Below are positions 57,766 through 64,000 of a stretch of DNA of 64,000 bases, one piece after another. Position numbers and translations under genes: made by a program. The notes beneath the pieces are model-generated. The model was given only the letters and a program-made list of their open reading frames with translations. It was not told where the DNA came from and did not search any database. This DNA is from Ralstonia wenshanensis. GTDB lineage: Bacteria > Pseudomonadota > Gammaproteobacteria > Burkholderiales > Burkholderiaceae. The stretch spans positions 3,189,501 to 3,253,500 of the forward strand of contig NZ_CP076413.1 of assembly GCF_021173085.1 (NCBI RefSeq), in the 5' to 3' direction. The stretch's first letter is position 1; each line of letters opens with the position of its first letter.

Positions 57766-58974
57766 TTACTTCTTCATCAGCGAGCACTTCGACTCGGCCG
57801 GCGTGGTGAAGGCCTGTTCGCCCGGAATCGTCGCCACGACCTTCAGGTAATCCCACGGCTTCTTCGATTCGGCCGGCGTCTTCACCTGCAGCAGGTACAT
57901 GTCGTGGATGGCACGGCCGTCCTGGCGGATGTAGCCCTTCGTGTAGAAGTCGTCGATCTTGGTCTTCTTGAGCTGGGCGATGACCTTGTCCGGATCATCC
58001 GTGCCGGCAGCCGCCACGGCCTTGATGTAGTTCGACACCGCCGAATAGTCCGCGGCCTGCAAGCTGCTCGGCATCTTCTTCATCTTCATGAAGTAGCGAT
58101 TGGCGAACTTGCGCGTGGCGTCGTTCATGTCCCAGTACCAGCTGTCGGTCATCAGCAGGCCTTCGGCCGTCTGCAGGCCCAGGCTGTGCACGTCGTTGAT
58201 GAACATCAGCAGGCCGGCGATCTTCATCGTCTTGGTGATGCCGAATTCCTTGGCCGCCTTGATCGAGTTGATCGTGTCGCCGCCAGCGTTGGCCAGACCC
58301 AGGATCTGCGCCTTCGATGCCTGTGCCTGCAGCAGGTACGACGAGAAGTCCGACGCCGACAACGGGTGCTTGACCGAACCCACCACCGTGCCGCCGTTGG
58401 CCTTCACCACCGCCGTGGTGTCGTTCTCCAGCGAATGGCCGAAGGCGTAATCGGCGGTCAGGAAGAACCACGACTTGCCGCCCTGCTTGACCACCGCGCT
58501 GCCCGTACCCTTGGCCAGCGCCACGGTGTCGTATGCATAGTGGATCGTGTACGGCGTGCACTCTTCGTTGGTCAGGCGCGCCGTGCCGGCACCGATGTCG
58601 ATGAACACGCGCTTCTTCTCGGAAGCCACCTTGTTCATCGCCAGGCCCGTGGCGGAGTTCGTGCCGCCCAGCAGCATGTCCAGGCCTTGCTGATCCATCC
58701 ACTCGCGCGCCTTCGAAGCGGCAATGTCGGCCTTGTTCTGGTGATCTGCTGTCACCAGTTCGATCGGCTTGCCGAGCACCTTGCCGCCCGCATCCTCGAT
58801 CGCCATCTTGACCGCTTCGACACCGCCCTGCCCGTCGATGTCGGCATACAGACCCGAGAGATCGGTGATGTAGCCGATCTTCACCTTGTCGCCGCTTACC
58901 TGTGCGTGCGCGCCGAATGCTGCCGCGCACAGCCCTACCGCCATCAATGCACCAGCCAGCTTCTTGAGTGTCAT
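57766..58974 (-). CDS. branched-chain amino acid-type ABC substrate-binding protein
   Basis: The 402-residue periplasmic protein has a signal peptide (1-24, LKKLAGALMAVGLCAAAFGAHA) and the start VSGDKVKIGYITDLSGLYADIDGQGG. Its domains match the LivK-like group used for varied substrates such as Leu/Ile/Val or aromatic acids (ADYAFGHSLENDTTAVVKANGG, quoted in part). AGGAGA precedes ATG 58974. It lies inside the liv-type operon, third of five genes, and its product should be the receptor of the complex. Confidence 0.9.
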   Translation of the reverse strand: MTLKKLAGALMAVGLCAAAFGAHAQVSGDKVKIGYITDLSGLYADIDGQGGVEAVKMAIEDAGGKVLGKPIELVTADHQNKADIAASKAREWMDQQGLDMLLGGTNSATGLAMNKVASEKKRVFIDIGAGTARLTNEECTPYTIHYAYDTVALAKGTGSAVVKQGGKSWFFLTADYAFGHSLENDTTAVVKANGGTVVGSVKHPLSASDFSSYLLQAQASKAQILGLANAGGDTINSIKAAKEFGITKTMKIAGLLMFINDVHSLGLQTAEGLLMTDSWYWDMNDATRKFANRYFMKMKKMPSSLQAADYSAVSNYIKAVAAAGTDDPDKVIAQLKKTKIDDFYTKGYIRQDGRAIHDMYLLQVKTPAESKKPWDYLKVVATIPGEQAFTTPAESKCSLMKK

Positions 58975-59049
58975 GGTCTTGTCTCCTGTGTCGTACGCGC
59001 CGCGGATCACGCTGGCGCAAGGGTCTTGCAAATCGATCGGGAAAACACC

Positions 59050-59790
59050 TTAAACGCCGAGCAGCTCGTGCAGCACCGGCATCTTGTCCTGCAATTGCGC
59101 CGCTTCGAAGCGCTCGACGATGCGGCCGTGTTCCATCACATAAAAGCGGTCTGCCAGCGGCGCGGCAAAGCGGAAGTTCTGCTCCACCATCACCACCGTG
59201 TAGCCGCGCTTCTTGAGCATCAGGATCATGCGAGCCAGGGCCTGCACGATCACCGGGGCCAGCCCTTCGGAAATCTCATCGAGCAGCAGCAGGTTCGCGC
59301 CGGTGCGCAGGATGCGCCCAACCGCCAGCATCTGCTGCTCGCCACCCGATAGACGCGTGCCCTGGCTCTGGCGGCGCTCGGCCAGGTTCGGGAACATCTC
59401 GTAGATCTCGTCGATGCTCATGCCGGCATTGCCGGTCTTGGCGACCTGGCCCTTCAGCACCGGCGGCAGCATCAGGTTCTCTTCGCACGACAGACTCGAG
59501 AAAATGCCGCGTTCTTCTGGGCAGTAGCCGATGCCGCAATGGGCGACCTTGTGCGTGGGCAGGTCGATCGTTTCCACGCCCTGGCCGCTTGCGTCATGTA
59601 CAACGATGGAGCCCTTGCGCGTGCCCACCAGGCCCATGATGGCGCGCAGCGTGGTGGTGCGGCCCGCGCCATTGCGGCCGAGCAGCGTGACAACCTCGCC
59701 GCGGTTCACGGTCAGGTCGACACCATGCAGGATGTGCGATTCGCCGTACCAGGCGTGCAGGTCCTTGATCTGGAGCGCGGGCGTGCTCAT
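59050..59790 (-). CDS. livF: ABC transporter ATP-binding protein LivF-like, Walker A Arg variant
   Basis: The 246-residue ATPase has the signature LSGGEQQMLAVGRIL and Walker B LLLLDEIS. Its Walker A reads GRNGAGRTTT at 38-47, with Arg44 where Lys is almost invariant; the codon on the minus strand is CGC. The D-loop and H-loop (MVEQNFRFA) look normal. With LivG it energises the permease pair. It may still hydrolyse ATP, or LivG may carry more of the load. It follows livG by 104 nt. Confidence 0.93.
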   Translation of the reverse strand: MSTPALQIKDLHAWYGESHILHGVDLTVNRGEVVTLLGRNGAGRTTTLRAIMGLVGTRKGSIVVHDASGQGVETIDLPTHKVAHCGIGYCPEERGIFSSLSCEENLMLPPVLKGQVAKTGNAGMSIDEIYEMFPNLAERRQSQGTRLSGGEQQMLAVGRILRTGANLLLLDEISEGLAPVIVQALARMILMLKKRGYTVVMVEQNFRFAAPLADRFYVMEHGRIVERFEAAQLQDKMPVLHELLGV

Positions 59791-59894
59791 TCAGTGTTCT
59801 CGTGTGTTCGGGTCTAGCGTTCGCTTACGTTTGATACGCGGCACGCAGCCGCGTCGCGTGATCGATTGGCGTCGATCAGGTAGCCTCAACAGCC

Positions 59895-60665
59895 TCAATG
59901 GCCTTCCAGCGCCGCATCGGCGGTGCCCATATAGGCCTCCATCACCTGCGGGTTCTTCGAGACGTCTTCGTACGGGCCTTCGGCCAGGATCTGGCCGCGC
60001 TGCAGCACCGTGATCTTGTCGGCGATGGACGAGACCACGTTCATGTTGTGTTCGACCATCAGGATCGTGCGGCCCTGCGCGACGCGCTTGATCAGCTCCG
60101 TCACACGGTCCACGTCTTCGTGGCCCATGCCCTGCGTGGGCTCGTCGAGCAGCATCAGCTCGGGCTCCATCGCCAGCGTGGTGGCAATTTCCAGCGCGCG
60201 CTTGCGGCCGTAGGGCAGCTCCACCGTCACGGTGTGCGCGAACTCCGTCAGCCCCACCTGCTCGAGCAGCTCCATCGCACGCGCGTTCAGCCTATTGAGC
60301 GACTGCTCGCTGCGCCAGAACGCGTACGCCGTACCGAGTTGCCGTTGCAGCCCAACGCGAACGTTTTCCATCACCGTCAGATGCGGAAACACGGCGGAGA
60401 TCTGAAACGAGCGGATGACGCCGCGGCGCGCAATCTGTGCCGGCTTTTCCGATGTGATATCGACGCCGTTGAACAGAATCGTGCCGCGCGTGGGCACCAG
60501 GAATTTGGTCAGCAGGTTGAAACAGGTCGTCTTGCCGGCACCGTTCGGGCCGATGAGCGCATGGATGGACCCACGCTGCACGCGCAAGTTGACGTCGGAC
60601 ACGGCGGTAAAGCCCTTGAAGCCCTTGGTCAGTCCGCGCGTTTCGAGAATGATGTCCTGCGCCAT
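59895..60665 (-). CDS. livG: ABC transporter ATP-binding protein LivG-like
   Basis: The 256-residue ATPase has an intact Walker A GPNGAGKTT near residue 40, Walker B ELMLLDEPTQGMG and H-loop MVEHNMNVV. Its signature segment reads LPYGRKRALEIA, the usual LivG variation of LSGGQ. It pairs with LivF. ATG 60665 starts MAQDIILETRGLTK; upstream codons are open but not family-like. It is the first gene of the operon; the promoter should lie in 60666-60910, where two TTACGTA repeats occur. Confidence 0.94.
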   Translation of the reverse strand: MAQDIILETRGLTKGFKGFTAVSDVNLRVQRGSIHALIGPNGAGKTTCFNLLTKFLVPTRGTILFNGVDITSEKPAQIARRGVIRSFQISAVFPHLTVMENVRVGLQRQLGTAYAFWRSEQSLNRLNARAMELLEQVGLTEFAHTVTVELPYGRKRALEIATTLAMEPELMLLDEPTQGMGHEDVDRVTELIKRVAQGRTILMVEHNMNVVSSIADKITVLQRGQILAEGPYEDVSKNPQVMEAYMGTADAALEGH

Positions 60666-60817
60666 GATTCCCTCTTGTCTCCCGCCCTTTTTATGGTGCG
60701 GATGATTGTCAACGGCTGTTGCGTTGCAAAACATCGGGGTTTTTACCGAGACGATTACACACCGCTTACGCCTCGGAAACCCGCGCCGGTATTGACTTTG
60801 CGGCTCGCAGGAGTGGG

Positions 60818-60834
60818 TTACGTAGAGTTACGTA
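60818..60834. promoter_or_regulatory. tandem TTACGTA repeats upstream of the liv-type operon
   Basis: Two exact TTACGTA copies (60818-60824 and 60828-60834) with start-to-start spacing of 10 bp, one helical turn, so a dimeric regulator could bind both on one face. They lie about 155 bp upstream of livG. The regulator is unknown. Confidence 0.4.
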
Positions 60835-60910
60835 TCGGGGCAATGCCGATTGCGTATCCAGTGGACACGGGCGGTGTGTCACGCCCGTGTCATCGGCAAC
60901 GGAACCGGCG

Positions 60911-62545
60911 TCAGGCTGGCACGGCCTCACCGCGTGCACGCGCCTTGCGCGCAGCACGAATCATCTCGCTCGCCTTCTCCGCAATCATGATCGTCGGTGA
61001 GTTGGTATTGCCTGACGTAATCGTCGGCATGACGGACGCGTCGACCACCCGCAGCCCCTCGATACCGCGCACGCGCAATTGCGCGTCGACCACCGCGTTT
61101 GCATCGTCAGCGCGCCCCATGCGGCACGTGCCGACCGGGTGGAAGATGGTCGTGCCGATCTCGCCGGCGGCGCGGGCGAGTTCCTCATCGGTTTGAAACG
61201 CCGCGCCGGGCAGATACTCCTCCGGCCGGTATTGCGCCAAGGCCGGCTGCGCAACGATGCGGCGCGTAAGCCGCAACGAATCCGCCGCGACCTTGCGGTC
61301 TTCCTCTGTGGACAAGTAGTTCGGCGCGATGCTCGGCGCAGCAAACGGGTCGGCAGACGTGACGTGCACCGTGCCGCGCGAGGTCGGCCGCAGGTTGCAC
61401 ACGCTCGCCGTAAACGCATTGAACGCGTGCAGCGGATCGCCAAACTTGTCGAGCGAAAGCGGCTGCACGTGGTACTCCACATCGGGACGCGCCACGTGCG
61501 GATTCGAGCGCGCGAACACGCCCAACTGCGATGGCGCCATGCTCATCGGCCCGCTCTGGTTGAACGCGTATTGCATGCCGATGAGCGCTTTGCCCCACCA
61601 CTTGGAGGCGCGCGTGTTGAGCGTCGGCACGCCGTTCACCTTGACCACGCTGCGCAGTTGCAGATGGTCCTGCAGGTTTTCTCCCACACCCGGCAATGCT
61701 TGGCGCACCGGGATGCCGAGCGCCTGCAGACGTTCCGGTTGGCCGATGCCCGCCAGCTCCAGCAACTGCGGCGAGTTGATCGCGCCGGCTGAAAGGATCA
61801 CCTCTTCGCGCGCGGCCACCGTGTAGTCCTGCCCTGCGCCGCGATACGTCACGCCGGTGCAGCGCTTGCCGTCAAACGTCAGCGCCCGCACCTGCGCACC
61901 CGTCACGATGGTCAGGTTCGGCCGCTGCGACGCCGGGCGCAGAAAGCCCTTGGCCGTGTTCCAGCGGATGCCGCGCTTCTGGTTGACCTCGAAATAGCCG
62001 ACGCCGAAGTTGTCGCCGCGGTTGAAATCACTCGTGCGCGGGATGCCCGCCTGCACGGCCGCCTCGATGAAGGTCTCCAGCACCTGCCAGTGCAGGCGTT
62101 GCGGCTCGACGCGCCATTCTCCGTTTGCGCCGTGCCATGCGTTCGCGCCGCCGTGATGGTTCTCGCTGGCCTTGAACAGTGGCAGGACGGCGTCCCACTT
62201 CCATGAATCGTCACCGGTGATGGCAGCCCAGCCGTCGTAGTCTTCGCGCTGGCCGCGCATGTAGATCATCCCGTTGATCGACGAGCAACCACCCAGCACG
62301 CGGCCACGCGGATACCCGAGCGAGCGGCCGTTCAGGCCAGGTTCTTCGCGGGTGCGATAGAGCCAGTCGGTGCGCGGGTTGCCGATGCAATACAGATAAC
62401 CGACGGGGATGTGGATCCAGTGGTAATCGTCCTTGCCGCCCGCTTCGAGCAGCAGCACGGAGACGTCGGGGTCGCGGGTCAAGCGGTTGGCGAGGACGCA
62501 GCCCGCAGAGCCCGCGCCGATGATGATGTAGTCGTAGGTGTCCAT
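60911..62545 (-). CDS. GMC family oxidoreductase (choline/alcohol dehydrogenase-like)
   Basis: The 544-residue FAD enzyme starts with the dinucleotide motif YDYIIIGAGSAGCVLANRL and has the GMC signatures RVLGGCSSINGMIYMRG near residue 85 and GAINSPQLLELAGIG near 255, plus a C-terminal TIFHPVGTCRMG active-site segment with the catalytic His. Members oxidise choline, glycerol-like or aliphatic/aromatic alcohols. The closest functional class is the L-sorbose/choline dehydrogenase group, but the substrate is open. It lies upstream of the liv-type operon on the same strand. Confidence 0.92.
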   Translation of the reverse strand: MDTYDYIIIGAGSAGCVLANRLTRDPDVSVLLLEAGGKDDYHWIHIPVGYLYCIGNPRTDWLYRTREEPGLNGRSLGYPRGRVLGGCSSINGMIYMRGQREDYDGWAAITGDDSWKWDAVLPLFKASENHHGGANAWHGANGEWRVEPQRLHWQVLETFIEAAVQAGIPRTSDFNRGDNFGVGYFEVNQKRGIRWNTAKGFLRPASQRPNLTIVTGAQVRALTFDGKRCTGVTYRGAGQDYTVAAREEVILSAGAINSPQLLELAGIGQPERLQALGIPVRQALPGVGENLQDHLQLRSVVKVNGVPTLNTRASKWWGKALIGMQYAFNQSGPMSMAPSQLGVFARSNPHVARPDVEYHVQPLSLDKFGDPLHAFNAFTASVCNLRPTSRGTVHVTSADPFAAPSIAPNYLSTEEDRKVAADSLRLTRRIVAQPALAQYRPEEYLPGAAFQTDEELARAAGEIGTTIFHPVGTCRMGRADDANAVVDAQLRVRGIEGLRVVDASVMPTITSGNTNSPTIMIAEKASEMIRAARKARARGEAVPA

Positions 62546-62612
62546 GTCTCCGTGCTTCTTTTCCTTGGTGTTATTGGTTTTTGTTTTTGTGGTGCAACCA
62601 ACTCACTTCAAA

Positions 62613-63482
62613 TCAAATCCGCGAAGCCAACCACTCCGTCATCTTCCCAAACACCTCACTACGCAGCGGTTCGGCTTCGTTGAAGATCTCGTGATAGCCG
62701 GTGTCGAACCAGGCCAAGGTCCGCAGATCCTCCGGCGCGTTCGCATAGAAATCGCGGCTGCCGGAAGGATCGACAATCGAATCCGCGCCACCGGCCATCA
62801 GCAGCATCGGCGCTTCCAGGCGCGGCGCGTCTTGCTGCGTCTGCGTGATCGCATTGAGCATGAACTCCAGCAATGATGCGCTGATTGTGCCCTGCACCAG
62901 CGGGTCTGCCCGATAGGCGGCGGCGATGCTCGGATCGTGCGAAAGCTTGGCCGGATCAACGGGATTGGGCACCGGCAACCGCGGCGCGATGGCGGAGAGA
63001 ATCCCCCGCACGATGCCCGTTCCGGGCGGCAATTTCACGCGCAGCGCGGGCGACGACAGCAGCACGCCACGCACGGGGCGGATACGCGCGGTGGTGAAGC
63101 GCGCGACGATCAACCCGCCCATGCTGTGGCCGAGCACGAACGGCATCTCGTGCCATTCGGCGACAGCCGCGTCGATGATTTCTGCGAGATCGGTGAGGTA
63201 GTTGTCTTGCGCGTCGAGCGCCATGCGCGGGCCGCCGCTCTTGCCATGGCCGCGCAAGTCGAAGGCCCGTACGCGCAGGCCCAGATCGGTGAGCACCTTG
63301 GCCACATGCGGATAGCGGCCGCTGTGTTCCGCCATGCCGTGAACGAGGATGACGGTGCCGCGCGGCTCGCCGGTGTCGGGCGCGGGCAACCAGGTGCGGA
63401 CCAGCAGTTCAGTGCCGTCCTTCATGCGCTGGCGGGTTTCCAGTGCTGGATGGGCGGTGGCCTGAGCGGGGGCTTGCGTCAT
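62613..63482 (-). CDS. alpha/beta hydrolase, monoacylglycerol lipase-like
   Basis: The 289-residue hydrolase has the oxyanion HGMAEHSGRY near residue 49 and the nucleophile elbow GHSMGG at 118-123 with Ser120. The acid lies in GGADSIVD and the histidine in DTGYHEIFNE. This is the serine-aminopeptidase S33/monoacylglycerol lipase pattern. GGAGGAG precedes ATG 63482; a longer frame begins at 63545 with no signal sequence. It follows the GMC gene on the minus strand after 67 nt (in transcription order it comes first), possibly as one unit. Confidence 0.9.
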   Translation of the reverse strand: MTQAPAQATAHPALETRQRMKDGTELLVRTWLPAPDTGEPRGTVILVHGMAEHSGRYPHVAKVLTDLGLRVRAFDLRGHGKSGGPRMALDAQDNYLTDLAEIIDAAVAEWHEMPFVLGHSMGGLIVARFTTARIRPVRGVLLSSPALRVKLPPGTGIVRGILSAIAPRLPVPNPVDPAKLSHDPSIAAAYRADPLVQGTISASLLEFMLNAITQTQQDAPRLEAPMLLMAGGADSIVDPSGSRDFYANAPEDLRTLAWFDTGYHEIFNEAEPLRSEVFGKMTEWLASRI

Positions 63483-63557
63483 CGGCGTCTCCTCCTTGGG
63501 TTGCCAGATTGTGGCATAGACGCCGCCTGTCGCAATCTGCGTCAATAGAGCGGCCCG

Positions 63558-64000
63558 TCAGTGGCAGCAGGCGTCAGAGTTATCGGGTTCACCGCCCTCG
63601 CCGGCCACGCTCTCGAGGATCGGGCAGTCGGGGCGGTCATCACCGTGGCACGCATTGGCGAGCGTCATGAGCGTGTCGCGCATGCTCTGCAGTTCGCTGA
63701 TGCGCGCGTCGAGATCCGCCACGTGGCGCAGGGTCACGGCCTTCACATCGGCGCTGGCGCGTTCGCGGTCGTTCCATAGCGAAAGCAGCGTGCGAATCTC
63801 TTCCAGCGAGAAGCCCAGCGAGCGCGACCTGTGGATAAAGCGCAGCACGTGCACCGCCCGCGCGTCGTACATGCGGTAGTTGCCTTCGGTGCGCGGGCTG
63901 GGCGGCAGCAGGCCAATGCTTTCGTAGTAACGGATCATCTTGGCCGACACGCCACTGGCCTTTGCGGCCCCGCCAATGTTGACGGGGCCTTGGGTCTCGT
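63558..64000 (-). CDS. cueR: CueR-like copper-responsive MerR regulator, 5' end outside window
   Basis: The readable part gives at least 147 residues. The N-terminal HTH reads VNIGGAAKASG then VSAKMIRYYESIGLLPP, and the C-terminal metal loop is ACHGDDRPDCPIL, with Cys spacing matching the Cu(I) site of CueR; the tail NSDACCH also resembles CueR's. It senses cytoplasmic copper(I) and activates copA-type export genes. The reading frame runs off the window at base 64000, so the true start (a few codons further) is not seen. The GTG at 63950 is internal, not a start. Confidence 0.88.
   Translation of the reverse strand, partial: ETQGPVNIGGAAKASGVSAKMIRYYESIGLLPPSPRTEGNYRMYDARAVHVLRFIHRSRSLGFSLEEIRTLLSLWNDRERASADVKAVTLRHVADLDARISELQSMRDTLMTLANACHGDDRPDCPILESVAGEGGEPDNSDACCH

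Overview
This window reads as a stretch of a high-GC betaproteobacterial main chromosome, most likely Ralstonia or a close Burkholderiaceae relative. The case rests on the gene content (mnmG-rsmG-parA-parB next to a complete atpIBEFHAGDC operon, trifunctional PutA, priA, hemE), on three perfect parS sites, and on many LysR regulators and branched-chain amino-acid-type ABC components. The species is inferred from memory of these families, not from a search. I saw no tRNA, rRNA, CRISPR array, phage or insertion-sequence transposase.

Region by region. 1-13 kb: the 3' end of an alginate-lyase-family gene, L-serine deaminase (sdaA), an OPT transporter, a GNAT acetyltransferase, a Kef-type antiporter paired with a YbdK-type carboxylate-amine ligase, an orphan ABC binding protein, and putA. 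13-18 kb: priA and hemE, separated by about 590 bp of non-coding DNA that holds several DnaA boxes. 18-30 kb: small enzymes, a tightly overlapping operon of ATP-grasp ligase, acyltransferase-like protein and Rieske oxygenase, a chemoreceptor, a fatty-acid-hydroxylase-family protein, a LysR/GST divergent pair, an orphan PstS-like protein and an esterase. 30-35 kb: CoA-binding, DUF3298 and a large secreted FecR/DUF6600-like protein. 35-47 kb: the minus-strand blocks atpIBEFHAGDC and mnmG-rsmG-parA-parB with their parS sites. 47-55 kb: a second orphan binding protein, two LysR/oxidoreductase divergent pairs, a PhnZ-like HD protein, a cupin and a TSUP permease. 55-61 kb: a five-gene liv-type ABC operon. 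61-64 kb: a GMC oxidoreductase, a monoacylglycerol-lipase-like hydrolase and the start of a cueR-like regulator that runs off the window.

The most unusual structure is a roughly 500-bp non-coding element present twice, at 2103-2601 and 13310-13812. It is a nested palindrome: about 75-bp outer inverted arms, each half folding into a long hairpin, and a terminator-like hairpin in the centre. The four inner hairpin stems differ in sequence yet remain perfectly paired, while their 18-nt loops are conserved and the left and right loops are mutually complementary. That pattern suggests selection on structure. Second in interest is the ATP-grasp / acyltransferase-like / Rieske operon at 18975-22293, which looks like a small dedicated pathway for an unknown product.

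Start codons were moved from the longest open frame wherever a Shine-Dalgarno sequence, a signal peptide or family alignment favoured an internal start. Motif positions are counted from the chosen starts.
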